From the NCBI GenBank assembly GCA_021399435.1, contig JAJTUP010000003.1, positions 1,922,001-1,986,000 of the forward strand: DNA of 64,000 bases, in the 5' to 3' direction. This DNA comes from Diaporthe sp. PMI_573. Lineage: Eukaryota > Ascomycota > Sordariomycetes > Diaporthales > Diaporthaceae. Below the pieces are notes generated by a model that had not been told where the DNA came from, searched no databases, and saw only the letters and a program-made list of their open reading frames with translations. The position numbers were made by a program, and so were the translations under genes. Below, in pieces: positions 1 to 10,921 of the stretch. Position 1 is the stretch's first letter, and each line of letters starts with the position of its first letter.

Positions 1-989
1 ACACTGGCATTCGATAGTGGCACCATTTGCCAGCGTTGAATTTGGGAACACCTGTGCAAGCCACAAGGTTCCGATAGAGCAGCCTGCATATGGGGTAAAA
101 GAAGTAGGACCGTAGAAGCTCTTAATAGTTGCTCGATTCTGAAGGCCAAGTTTTAGAATACCTGTGCATCACTTCACGCCGCGAAGTTAATCCTTCTGCT
201 TCCATAAAAGATTGTCTTGATAAGGAGTAGACGATCTACCTTCCTCTTCTCTGTTCCTTCCTCCACGCCCACCCAGCATCTGAGTGCTTCAAATCCAAAC
301 CACTGCAGAGGGGGATGCAATGATACGGGCGAAGATCCTGACAGGTCACGTTCCATCGCTGCTGTCTTCCAAGCAATGAAATAAATGACCACAAGCCGGG
401 TAAAATCAATCGAGAAGGTGCTCGGTCTTGAACAGCACAAGGTGGGTCAACTGGTGCATATGTGTATGGTGCACATACAACGTACCAAGCAGCACTACCG
501 AAAGCACCAAATACTCTCTCTTGGATAGTTGCAAAAAGGGTTCTTGACTAATTTTAGTAAACGCTGAAGCCTACTAGTAGTAAGCTATCGGTCCAACTCG
601 TTTCCCAAGCCCCAAACTCTCGACTCCCTGGCAAGGACCACAGCTCGAGCGGATGTTGGTCGGCTGGTCGCTAATCAAGGAATCAGAACAGTGTTGACAG
701 CACACGTTTCAACTGAAGCCTCTGTATTACAGTTTTACTTTCGAGCCATGTTGTGTGTAATGTTCAAAGTTGGCGCAATGTAGCTGGACCAACCCGTGGA
801 CGTTTTGTCCCGCTTCCGATCCGGCAGAGCAGGTCCACTTCTCCGCGGGTGCTTTAGCCGACATCATGGACATTCGCAACGTCACTTCTTCCCCCAGTGA
901 AGGCTCATTCAATTCTTCACCTGCCAAACTCAACGAAAATCTCTAACTCGCCTGCGAAAGGGGTATACGCAACGTCGAACGCTGCCATC
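1..989. other. Intergenic, no supported gene
   Basis: The open frames here are short, overlap on opposite strands and resemble no family I know. The last ~100 bases before 990 probably hold the 5' leader of the hydrolase gene. Confidence 0.5.
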
Positions 990-1854
990 ATGCCTTTCAT
1001 CACCATAGCTTACAAGCGCCTGCACTACACAGACTACCCGGCCGCCTCCGATGTGACGAAAGGGACCATTGTCTGCCATCACGGCCTTGGCAGTTCCCAG
1101 AACTTCTACACCCCTATCGTGCCGCGGCTCACTCAGGCTGGCTTCCAGGTCATCACTTTCGACACTACTGGCGCAGGCCGCTCGTCATATACTCAAATCG
1201 AGCAATCTGTCAGCTCCCTGGCAGACGATGTCCTGGAACTCATAGACGCGTTGTCCGTCAAGGGCAAGGTAATTGCGGTGGGACATTCGATGGGTGGCAT
1301 GGTGGTCACACACCTGGCAGCAGAGCACAAGCAGCGCATCCAGGCTGTAGTTCTCCTTGGACCTGTCTATCCGTCTGAGGGGGTTTCAAAGGTCTTTGAG
1401 AAACGCATCGAGACCGTTGAGAGGGAAGGCAGTAAGTTGTGCTGGGTGAAGTCCACTTCTATTCCTTATATATACGTACTGACTCGTGGTGGAAATAGTG
1501 GAGGCAATGGCAAACACGATTCCCACAGCTGCTACGGGCTCGAAGTCAGGGCCTCTGGTCGCAGGCTTTATCCGAGAGTTATTGCTGGGCCAGGACAAGG
1601 CCGGGTACCTGTCGAACTGCAGGGTCATCGCGAATGCCACACGGCCAAGTTACGAGAACGTCGAGTGTCGGGTACTCCTGCTCGCCGGTGAGGAGGACAA
1701 GTCGGCACCGCTGGAGGCGAGCAAGAAGATGTTTGAGGAATTCGGCACTGTCAGTTCAAACAAGCGCCTTGAGGTCTTGAGTGGCGTTGGTCATTGGCAC
1801 TGCATTGAGGAGCCGGTGGTTGTGAGTGACAAAATCGTGGAGTTCTTGAGCTAA
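990..1854 (+). CDS. Alpha/beta hydrolase-fold protein
   Basis: Two exons, 990-1431 and 1499-1854, give 265 residues. The 67-nt intron has a GTAAGT donor, a TACTGAC branch site and a TAG acceptor, and the join keeps the frame. The nucleophile elbow GHSMGG places the catalytic Ser at residue 100. An oxyanion-type HHGLGSS motif lies near residue 31, the acid is probably in AGEEDKSAP and the His in GVGHWHCIEEP near the C-terminus. The set resembles esterase, epoxide-hydrolase and 3-oxoadipate enol-lactonase-like enzymes; the substrate cannot be read from sequence. I chose ATG 990 over a frame extending to 897 because family homology begins at MPFITIAYKRL. There is no signal peptide, so it is probably cytosolic. 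No neighbour suggests a pathway. Confidence 0.85.
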
Positions 1855-2720
1855 GGGGCATTTCTGTCTTCTGCCAGACAACCCCCACAGCTTGCTACGG
1901 ATTGCTGAACTGCGTGACGGCCTGGCACCATGGAATGCACATACGAGGCGATGGTGTCACATTTTGGACGGTCGGCGACTCCGAGAACTATATCCGTGAA
2001 GCACCATAGTGCGTTGGTCGTATGCATGGCTGTCTCTTCGACAGACACACATTGACAATGCAAACAGAAGACGTTCTAAATTGAACGTGTCATCAAACAA
2101 TTGTGTTCAAACAAGTACCTAGGCACACAAGCGTAATCTGATTCCGGCGTCTCCTGCTAGTTTACCGTTGAGTACTAGAGCAATTGCGACAGTCAGTCGG
2201 AGCATTTCGTCCTGATGTTTTCGATGCCAGTCAACACCTGCAAACATGGCGTCACTATAAATCGGCCAAGCGGCGTTAGTGTGTTGCTTTTGCAGCAGCG
2301 ATCGCTGCACGCACGCTGTATGTAGAGTGTTGTGGGACTGGTGAAGTCACTGATTTACCAATCCTTCCACGCAACGTCATCAAGCTGTTAACCATAGACA
2401 ACAGACGACGTGGTACACCATATTAAAGAAGGTACGCATGAGTTCGATGGACTGGTTTTTTTCAATCCCAGACCGCACGAACGATGACATACCTTTTCTG
2501 AAATATCAAGCAGGTACAAACTGACAAAAGTTCAACCCAATCATTCAGAATGTCAGCCGGTCGAGTTTTCCTCCCATGCACCAAACTTCTTTTCAGGTCA
2601 GCTTGGTCGACACAGACAACTTCAAGAAGCATATTCACGCGGTTTTCCCGCCCCCGTAACCGTCCAGGCACTTCTCTTCACACTCAGAAGTCTCCATATC
2701 ACACATCAAGACCATCCGCC
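1855..2720. other. Intergenic / 5' leader of SMP-like gene
   Basis: No convincing gene is seen. From 2550 an open frame runs in phase into the next gene and could be an alternative N-terminal extension (see findings); otherwise 2550-2720 is a CT/CA-rich 5' leader. Confidence 0.5.
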
Positions 2721-3314
2721 ATGGCCGAACGCACTGTCGAGTCGGAGACAGTCTCCGATATCACCCAACGGGAGAAGGAACTCACTGGCCAGGTCGACTC
2801 CGCGAAGGGAGGCCCTACTGCCCAAGCCCAATGCCACGTGCACGACAAGATTTCCGACGACTCGGTCGTCAGCGATATTGCCAAAGGCGAGGAAGCCATC
2901 ACTGGCAATGGTGCTCCCGTGGCTGGCGGACCTGCAGCTGCGGCGCAGTCGCAGGCAGCCCAGGCTCGTAACGAAGTAAGCCTTGTGCCTGCCGAGCCCT
3001 TGGCCTAACGATCCTTCCTCCTTCATGTTCGCTTACAGGATGTACAGGCGAGGAACAACACCCAGACGCACACCGGGACGCTTGACGGCCAAACCATTTC
3101 AGAAATCAACGCGGCTGAGAAGGATCTGACCGGTCAGCGTGCTCCTGTGAAGGGCGGACCAACGGCTCAAGCCCAGAAGCATGCCAACGAACCCATCAAT
3201 GCTGAGACACTGCATGTTATCACCGAGGGGGAGAAGAACGTGGCAGGCGACAGGGTCAAGGGCGGCCCAACTGCCACTGCGCAGTCGGAGTTGGCAAAGT
3301 CGCGTCGGTCTTAG
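2721..3314 (+). CDS. SMP-domain (seed maturation / LEA-like) protein, four repeats
   Basis: Two exons, 2721-2975 and 3039-3314, encode 176 residues. The 63-nt intron has donor GTAAGC, a CTAAC branch and acceptor CAG, phase 0. The protein is four copies of a roughly 35-residue unit with the pattern [VI]S[DE]I..xEK.[LI]TG...KGGPTAQAQ, which matches the SMP family (PF04927) of hydrophilic LEA-type proteins. Fungal members are linked to dormancy, conidia and desiccation or stress tolerance; here that role is inferred from family. It is rich in Ala, Gly, Gln and charged residues and has no membrane segment, so it is probably intrinsically disordered when hydrated. ATG 2721 sits in a good context, but an in-frame ATG at 2550 would add 57 residues with presequence-like composition. 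Repeat 4 is the most diverged. Confidence 0.85.
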
Positions 3315-5368
3315 TTTAATAAGGCTCATCAGTCTTTGAGGAAAGCAAGCTCGTAAGAGTGTCGTGGTGCTGCGTGCATCTCATTTGAGCAGTGGACTTC
3401 CTTTTTGGAATGAGGATTATCGTACAGAACGGGATGGAGTATTGTGGGGGGGGGGGGTCACAACAGTATTCTTGTTCAGACGATCTGTACTAGGGATTTG
3501 GTGATAGAAGTGACGTGTGTAAATATTTTACGAAAGCTGACACACTCGGACTTTCAACATGTTGGAGTTATGTGAGCCCCCTTCGCAGCTAATGACTTGC
3601 TCCTTGTTTTATCCCAACACAGTTCTGTGACGCATCTCGTAATGGGTTTCATTTTGGCTCGTCTGTGTTGGGAATGGCTAGTGCAGGGCTATCTCACTTT
3701 GCACTGCGGACATTGTTGTTATGGTCGGTTGTCAGCAAGCCTTTCTGATCTTGGGAACTAGGCAGCACACCGTGCTACGGCAGTCGTTAGCGACTTGTTG
3801 TTTCAGTACCGAGTGAGAAATCTGACAGAGCGGCAACATTATCAGTTGCTATTCAAGAAAAGGTGAGAGTGGTCAGCACCAACCCAGGAATCCAACCCGA
3901 CCCGAGCCCAATCAGAAGCTTACAGTCTCGGCTTAATTGAGACCAGATCTGGCTGGTGGGGGCCCCGGCCTCACCCCTCGTTCACCACGCCCAGAGCTGG
4001 TGCCAGAGGAACGAATGGACGATGCACATATGGCCATGGCGCAAAGCATCAGGGAAACCTGTCAGGGTGATCATGTGCATATGGTGTCAGAACAGGGGCC
4101 CAGCAGATGCAGAGCCTGCCGTTGCAGGCGGTGGATGCTTGGAATTTGCATCATCAGACAGGCTCCATTCTCTAGTCACTTGTCATTTCTTTGGTCCAAC
4201 TAGGCTGATTAGACCCCGAGAAATCCGTAAGCCCAAGGATGGGCTAGCCACAAACTGTCCAACGTGTTCCGTGGTCCCGGGTCTTCCCAGTGCATTGGTA
4301 TCCTCTGAGAGGAGTGAGTGCCCTTGACACCCATTAGGCATGATATGGACAATGTCTTAATTCCTCGTGATAATGTGTGCAGTTCACGCTCTCGGTTGCG
4401 CCGGAATGTCAACGAGTAAAGGTGAGTCGAATTGAAGACTTGGCAGAGTTGTGTGATTTGCCACACGTTGACCACCGAATATACTAGCGATCGTTATGGA
4501 CGGGTGAAATTTTGATTTTTCAAGCTCTCTTAAGCGTCGGACACAATCAGAAGCCCGAGAAGAGGGTATCTCGACCATTTTGAGCCGGACCTGCAACGAG
4601 CCGATCGGTCCGTGCCTCACGACCGAATACCGCGGCGCTCGGCCTAGGTAGTAAATGCCTTAGCCGACGGACCCGGAGATCATAGCGAGGCCAGCGGATC
4701 AGTTGACAGAAGCAGAAAGAATGTAACAGACATGCAAATTGCCAGCAGCTATTTCTCAGCATAACAGACGTGTGAAAGCACTACCGAGGGCAAGGGAGAG
4801 GAATATCGCTGTACCATGAAACAATCAAATGGGCGAATCGGACGATTATTTTTTGACAGCGGCCGCCAATCTTCAGGCTGCAATTCGAAAGGAGCGTGTT
4901 CTCGAATGAATTAGGAAATCAGCAACAAAATGCATCCTTATTGGGGGCTGTGTCGCCTGCTCAACGTGCTTTGTGACAAGGGTCTTGTTGATCAGTCCCC
5001 ATATGTAACAGGCCGAGTATCTGACCTTCCTGGGGCCCTCGTGCAAGTAAGATGCACAGATTATGGTAGGCTGACCGAGGTTGACAACAGACTTCTAGTG
5101 GGCTGACACAGGGCGTGCCGAGTGATCCGTTTCGGGCGCGCACCGAGGAACCCGCCCTGCTTATTCCAGGTTGACAGTCCAACGTTGACCTCATCACTGC
5201 AGTGGGGGCTACGAATCCGTCTTACTATGTATACCCTAGGTTTCCCAGGTTCGTCCGATGTCTTGCAGCCACCCAAGTTCCAACACATATATCCAAAGCC
5301 TAACACACATCACCCACATTTGCGTCCACTATATCTCCACGCTGCCCCAGAACACCCACCAAGTAACT
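3315..5368. other. Long intergenic region
   Basis: About 2 kb without a gene I can support. It contains a G12 run at 3446-3457. Open frames at 3937-4327 and on the minus strand at 4209-5306 overlap each other and have no recognisable domain. The last ~100 bases are probably the leader of the next gene. Confidence 0.5.
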
Positions 5369-6346
5369 ATGCCTTTGCTCATGGAGAGCATCCCTAGCCC
5401 GGAGCTGGACCATGAAAACAGGAGACATTCCTCAGGACGAAAGCGTAGGCACCAGACCGAGAATCCTCACAGATCATTTGCACTCGCACACCCAGCACCC
5501 ATTTACATCGACAAAACACACGTTGTGAAGCACCTCAAGTCCAGACAATATCTGCAGATACAAAAAGTATCTGCAGATACGAACCACTGGATACCGGATA
5601 TCGACGTGATATCGTTCGCGCCGCCGAAAGATCCAATCCGACTTGTCTCAGCTCTGAAAGGCCTGCTGGAAGGGAAAATCAGCCTAAGAGACGGACAGCT
5701 TCTTCGCTTCAACAAAGACGATGTACTGCTGACCAGGTATCGTGAGGATGATCAGGAGTCAACAGAGGGAGCTCATCCGCCTAGGAAGGGTACGATCATG
5801 GCGCCCCTGGAGAAGATCGTGGGGCGGGAGGTCCAAGCAGTCCTGCGGAAAGACCACAAGATTATCCTGGACGATGGCCGGTTGTGGACCGCGACGAATC
5901 ATCAGAACAGGTCGTTTGAATTCACGGCGGTGGATGCACACGGGGTGAAGACGGTAACGAGATGGGTCTTGTCAAAACGGCGGATCTCGGGCATCGATGA
6001 CCACCCTCCAGCGTCCTCCACGCAGGCACCAGAAACCATGTTCCACTTCAGCATTATCCGCCCGAACACTCGCAAACACGCCGTTCTGGCGTCGTTGACA
6101 TCGTCCTCCCTGCAGATCAAGGAGAGTTACTACGAGCCAGCAACCAGCTTTGGTACATCAGAGGATTTCGAATCAGCTCCCAAGATTGTAGACGAAGCTA
6201 CAAGAAGCATAATTACGGTCACGGCAGTCTGGGTAGTCCTCACTCTTGGATGGTCGCCGGCCTACAAGGCTTCTGCTGGGGACCAGCAGGACGCCTCCTG
6301 GAGGTGTGCTCCGGTGCCCCGTCCAGCAAAGCACTCGACATGGTAG
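5369..6346 (+). CDS. Conserved fungal hypothetical protein
   Basis: A single exon of 325 residues, taking ATG 5369 (MPLLMES...) over the open frame back to 5258, whose 37 extra residues look like translated leader. The N-terminal ~45 residues are basic and low in complexity. The middle (about residues 55-265) is compact and mixed alpha/beta-like, with blocks such as LVSALKGLLEGKISLRDGQL, FEFTAVDAHGVKTVTRWVL and FHFSIIRPNTRKHAVLASL. This has the look of a conserved filamentous-fungal family of unknown function. A hydrophobic segment near the C-terminus (ITVTAVWVVLTLGWSP) may be a membrane anchor. I cannot assign a function. Inside the gene are two near-identical palindromic 14-mers at 5548-5561 and 5567-5580. 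Confidence 0.65.
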   Translation: MPLLMESIPSPELDHENRRHSSGRKRRHQTENPHRSFALAHPAPIYIDKTHVVKHLKSRQYLQIQKVSADTNHWIPDIDVISFAPPKDPIRLVSALKGLLEGKISLRDGQLLRFNKDDVLLTRYREDDQESTEGAHPPRKGTIMAPLEKIVGREVQAVLRKDHKIILDDGRLWTATNHQNRSFEFTAVDAHGVKTVTRWVLSKRRISGIDDHPPASSTQAPETMFHFSIIRPNTRKHAVLASLTSSSLQIKESYYEPATSFGTSEDFESAPKIVDEATRSIITVTAVWVVLTLGWSPAYKASAGDQQDASWRCAPVPRPAKHSTW

Positions 6347-7328
6347 TTGAGAAGCATAGATTGATGTTTAATGATTAATTGAAATTAGCAGCACGAAAAT
6401 CTCTTGAACTGATTCAAAGCTATGGACTGTACGAGATGAGATGATTGTTGAACCCTGGGAATAGATCCCGCACCGAAGTGCTACCAATTGATGGGTATAC
6501 CGTAGAGACGGGACGTATGGAGCATTATTTGGGCCGAAGGACATATATAAGCCCGCGATATTAGGTAACGTTGACCAGACGGTCGACCTAGACAGGGACA
6601 GGCACACTTCCGTCGAAAACACGAGAAGTATATATCTTCAGTATTTGAAAGAATTCCATGCCAATGTGCTGGTATTGCTTGATAACATGCACTGCAATAA
6701 AGTTGATAGCATGCAGTTGAAGTAGTAATAAGGCCTTGCATAGCAAATCTCACTGTTATCGTCGATAAGACACATTGTTCCTTGTCCTTATAGGACACTC
6801 ATTGCCGTGCCAGCTTAGTAGAGGAACTCAAAGAATACAAATAGCCCATACACTTGAAGTAGTCAAATACATTTGAGTTATTAAGTTCTCTGGCTAATTT
6901 GAAGATGAATATATACCCTCGCAGGGAACTCTGTGTGTCCAAAGCCAACCGATATATTATTTTCTACTGCCTAATTGTCCGCCTGGTGATCAGGCTATCG
7001 ATGCAGTCTGCAGAGGTCTTTCCACAGCTGAATAATGTGGTCTAGAGAAGAATCTGAAAGAGCGTCAGTCGTGTGAAGCCTGCTAATGTTAGGCCTGCAA
7101 CTTCAGGGACGACCGAACACTGGACATCCATCAGAGATATCTCATCAGTAATTCTTGAATTAGTACCAATATCCTTAAGAAATCAGTGATTATTGGAAGA
7201 ACGAATCCGGTGTTTGACCTCTCGCCCGCTCCTCTCACAACAATTTGGCACTGCCTGAATGCGTGCTGTTGACGGCGATATGAACTTGTTCAGCCACCTG
7301 GTCCTACCCAAGCCGTCTATTCCCATGA

Positions 7329-7420
7329 ACGCTGGGTGTTTAAGCGTTTACCACTGTATGAAGGGACCGCCTACATACTGCTTAAGAAGCGTACGTGCAC
7401 GGATTAAAAACGAAACCACC
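7329..7420 (+). repeat. MITE-like dispersed repeat, full copy A
   Basis: This ~92-bp sequence matches 30061-30149 and 49083-49168 almost base for base over about 85 bp. Its ends are imperfect inverted repeats: the left end reads GGTGTTTAAGCGTTTA and the complement of the right end reads GGTGGTTTCGTTTTTA. The core carries CTTAAGAAGCGTACGT. The copy is flanked by a perfect 12-bp direct repeat, ctattcccatga, at 7317-7328 and 7421-7432. This looks like a target-site duplication in the size range of Mutator-like elements. It has no coding capacity. Confidence 0.8.
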
Positions 7421-7637
7421 CTATTCCCATGAGGGTGAAGCCGGTGACGCTTTCAGTGCGTGGACTGGACAGAAGGAATAAATGCCTAATGTTTCACGAT
7501 CCGGGACGGAGTTCAGATACTTTTGGATATCCCCATTCATCTTTTATAATGCTCGCCCATTGATACATACGACAAGTGGAAAACATTAGAATGCAGCTCC
7601 ACTACCAAGTTGAATTGAGATTCCTTTACCCATGTAA

Positions 7638-7676
7638 GTGGTTTCATTTTTAACGCGTGTACGTACGCTTCTTAAG
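7638..7676 (-). repeat. MITE-like repeat, partial inverted copy E
   Basis: On the minus strand this reproduces the right-hand ~39 bp of the repeat at 7329-7420 (CTTAAGAAGCGTACGTACAC, then ..TTAAAAATGAAACCAC), with about three mismatches. The remainder is missing or too diverged to recognise. Confidence 0.65.
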
Positions 7677-8378
7677 GAATATGTAAATTGATGTATAAAT
7701 ATACTTACTCCACTTTGTGACCTCCATTCATAGCAAGGATGTATTAAACATTGAAGAGCAAGTGTGGATTCTGTGATGGCACGGCTTTAGATATCGCTTG
7801 GAGTAATCGACGCTGATCGATTGTTACTGGTACTTTGGGGACTGGCCGACTAGATTTGCTAGGGATAGTCAAGCTTCGTGTCAAACTCCAGAGGGCAAAG
7901 AAGAAAGGCGTAAAGTATCTGCGACAATGGCTAACAACAGGACCCATCTGCAACGGCGTAGTCGCAACCCACAGTAACCCCCACCACCCGGCAGGCAGTG
8001 TCGATGATTCTCATACCAATGTACCTGAAACGAATGCCAACACGGTCTTCGTTACGTGTAACGATATATCTGTTGGGTAGCCTAAAATTTCCATGGTAAG
8101 GAGACATCGAGGAAGGCGCGGAACTGAAGTGTAAGTGCTGAATGGGGTTAGTAGCCGCAGCTTTTGCGGCAGGATTGGGTTGGCGTCCGCACTTGGCTTT
8201 CCTCAGGTGGCAGCCTGAGCGCACCACTGCTGATATAAATGTCTACAGACCATGGGCATGTTGGGGGTTGTTTTATTACAAGTTCGAATCAGCCAACCTG
8301 TCTCCAGCTTGTATCCAGCTGAGAACGCCTACCCACAAAACCTGTACACCACAAATAGAAGGAATCAAATTGGGACTC

Positions 8379-9527
8379 ATGGAGGAATCCGACATGATCA
8401 CGGCTCTCGAGACTCCGGGTGGACCGCCCCCGGGCCTGAGCATGATCGGGGAGTTGTGGTGGTCTCGCAAGCATCCGCCCAAAGACTTCCAGGTGTCCTT
8501 CGCAGGGAAAACGGTGCTCGTCACGGGCGCCAACACGGGTCTTGGCTTCGAAGCAGCAGTCAAGTACGTGGCCCTCGGCGCCGATAAGCTAATCCTTGCC
8601 GTGCGATCGACCGCCAAAGGCGAAGAGGCCAAGAGGCGCATCCTCGAGCGCACCGGGCGCAGCGGCGAAGAAGTCAACATCACCATTCTGCTTGTGGACC
8701 TGTCCGAGTTTGCGTCGGTACAACAGTTCGTGCACAACCTGGGCCGGGAGACGCAATATCTTGACGTTGCACTTCTGAACGCTGGCCTCGGCAACCCGGA
8801 CTTTCAGAAGTCCCCTGCCGGCTGGGAGATGGCCGTCCAGGTGAACGTGCTCTCTACGGCGCTCATGGCCGTTCTGCTGTTGCCGCTGCTGCGATCCACC
8901 GCGGCCGCACGCGGCAGGGCGGTCCACCTGACGTTCGTCAACAGCCACGGTCATCGCATGGTGCAGAAGGGCTGGTATGCCTCTGCGGGTGGCAGCCTGC
9001 TCCAGGCGGCCAACGACAGGGAGGGGTGGGACGCTACCAAGAGCTACACCATAGTCAAACTCATGGGGATGGCGGTCATGCAGGCGGTTGCGAAAGAAGT
9101 AACCGGCTCTTCGGCGTCCTCCTCGAACCCCAAATCGCCTGGCATTGTTGTGAATGCGGTGTGCCCAAGCCTCTGCAAAACAGACCTGGGCCGGAACTTT
9201 GGAACAATGTCACACATTTCAGGCTTCTTCTTCCAGGGCCTCTTCGCGCGCACCGCCGAAGAGGGCTCACGATCGCTGGTCAGCGCAACGGCACTGGGCC
9301 CAGAGAGCCATGGGCGGTTCTGGCATCATGATATCCTGGCCCCGTGAGCACCATGGCCGTTGCGGCAGGAAAATGATCTGTGGTAGCGAACTGAGCTGAC
9401 ATATCTGTCTAGGGTCGGAGAACTTGCAAATGACGACACTTTGATGAAGCAGACATGGATCGAGGTGTTGGAAGTTATTTCTCGGGCACAGTCTGATCTG
9501 CAGCAGATCCTTGACGGAGGGATGTAA
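8379..9527 (+). CDS. Short-chain dehydrogenase/reductase (SDR)
   Basis: Two exons, 8379-9343 and 9413-9527, encode 359 residues. The single-frame ORF ends at a TGA inside the donor GTGAGC at 9344. A 69-nt intron with a CTGAC branch and TAG acceptor leads to 115 nt encoding 37 more residues, the extended helical tail usual in this family. The Rossmann motif TGANTGLG is at residues 49-56, NAG at 134-136, Asn at 156, catalytic Ser at 189 and YTIVK at 223-227. The set is that of a classical NAD(P)H-dependent SDR, close to the retinol-dehydrogenase/WWOX-like fungal group often found with polyketide genes. The N-terminal ~40 residues precede the domain. Substrate unknown. A second in-frame ATG at 8394 is an alternative start. 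Confidence 0.88.
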
Positions 9528-10921
9528 TATCTGCGGGTGGGCCTGGTAAATGGGAAGCCTTCAGCTGGCTGGGTGGGTGTTCTGTTCTATGGCGATGTGT
9601 AAAACACGGCAAGAAGCAGGCGTTTGCTTTGCAACCACCCTGACTGTGCACTGCCAAGATTGTGAGGGACGGGGATAAGGCCGGGATGGGGAGATTGCGG
9701 CTAAAGGCTTGTGTGTGTGACATGGGATCGGCTTCTATCATTTCACTGGAGTCAGCATTTCCTCCTGCGCTGCAAGTTTGTTCCGTTTCTCTCCTTCTCC
9801 ATCACACCTTGTGTCTGTGTCTGTTGTTGCGCCCCTCAGTTTGCCCGTCGGAGACAGGTTATTGCGACGATGAGGATGCAGCCAGGCAGCGAGGTTCTGA
9901 GGACGGACATTCTCCACAGAGACATGACATGACACGAGCCCGGATTCCCACCTCGGGAAGGATCAGATCTCGTCCCGTTTCGCACTGCCACCAGAGTCCG
10001 AGCCCTTGGCAGCCTCAGCGGTAAGAACTCGCGAGGTTTGGCGCCTTGGGCCTCATCAGCCGTTGTTTTTACCTTGCTCGAACGGACGCACGACTGCTCG
10101 GTTACCGGCTGTGTGATCAGTTGTCTTGTTCGACTGTTGCAGGAAGCCTCGCCCTGTCTCAGGCTGTACGACTGCATGACAGCTCGATGACAGAGGAACA
10201 CATTACGCGGCAGGACGCAGTTCGCATTGCACCAGGTAGGAGCCGTGCCACGCCTGCGTCAGCAGCCACGGTTTGCAGACACGCGTCAAAGATACGAGTG
10301 CTGCTTCGATGTTGTTTTGCTGCGCCCAGCAATGCAGCTAGCTGGGCCGAGGAATGCTGGGCTCTGGGCTCTGGGCTCTGGGCTCTGGGATTCCTTCCCT
10401 TCTGGTGGGGGGGAAGCCGCCAGTCGGGCGCGTCATTGACATTGCCCTTGTGGGCAAAACGGATCGTACTGGCTGCTTGGCGGGCCGAAGCCGAGCTCCC
10501 GCCCTGCCCGCTGCCCGCCTGGGCCAACGTGCGCAACGGTCGACGGTGCAATGTCCGTCCGCAAGGCGTTTCCAATCCCCGACTCTCGTGTTTCGATTCT
10601 CCATTCTCTCGCCCGTCCGTCGGCTTTTATTTTATATTTTCCCTTTCTTTACTGGCAGTCACGGGTCCCTTTCCTGTACAAGCGTACACTGACCTCTTTT
10701 TCTCTCGTCAATTGCGCCTTTTCGCACGTCCCCTCGGCATGAATCCAGCGGTGGCCCTGCGTTTATGACCCTCCGCCTCCGACCATCCCGGCCTTCCCGG
10801 GCGACCGACCGGCCCCCAGTCCAACCCGACGTCGCATGAACCTTGCGCCCGAACCTTGACCGATCTCTCGGTAGCTTAAGCGTTGACCACGGCGCGCCTC
10901 TGCGCCGGCCGGTATTCCATC
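9528..10921. other. Intergenic region and probable promoter/leader of the ABC transporter gene
   Basis: No supported gene. Long overlapping open frames exist at 10046-10768 (+) and 10159-10604 (-), but they are GC-driven and not family-like. A pyrimidine-rich stretch at about 10590-10735 looks like a fungal core promoter or leader. Confidence 0.5.
10357..10389 (+). repeat. Heptanucleotide tandem repeat (CTGGGCT)n
   Basis: About 4.7 perfect copies of CTGGGCT, roughly 530 bp upstream of the ABC transporter start codon. Confidence 0.9.

Larger units (their letters stand above)
6347..8378. other. AT-rich intergenic region with dispersed repeats
   Basis: About 2 kb without a supported gene. It holds one full and one partial, inverted copy of the dispersed MITE-like repeat (listed separately). 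An open frame from 8142 runs in phase into the dehydrogenase gene, but its first 79 codons do not look like part of the enzyme. Confidence 0.5.

Noticed and set aside
8142..8378. N-terminal extension of the SDR frame
   Set aside because: The 79 codons lack similarity to SDR N-termini and contain reading typical of untranslated leader; ATG 8379 is preferred.
10046..10768. 240-codon plus-strand frame upstream of the ABC transporter
   Set aside because: Overlapped by minus-strand frames, no domain, Cys/Leu/Arg-rich composition from GC-rich DNA, and it lies in the likely promoter.
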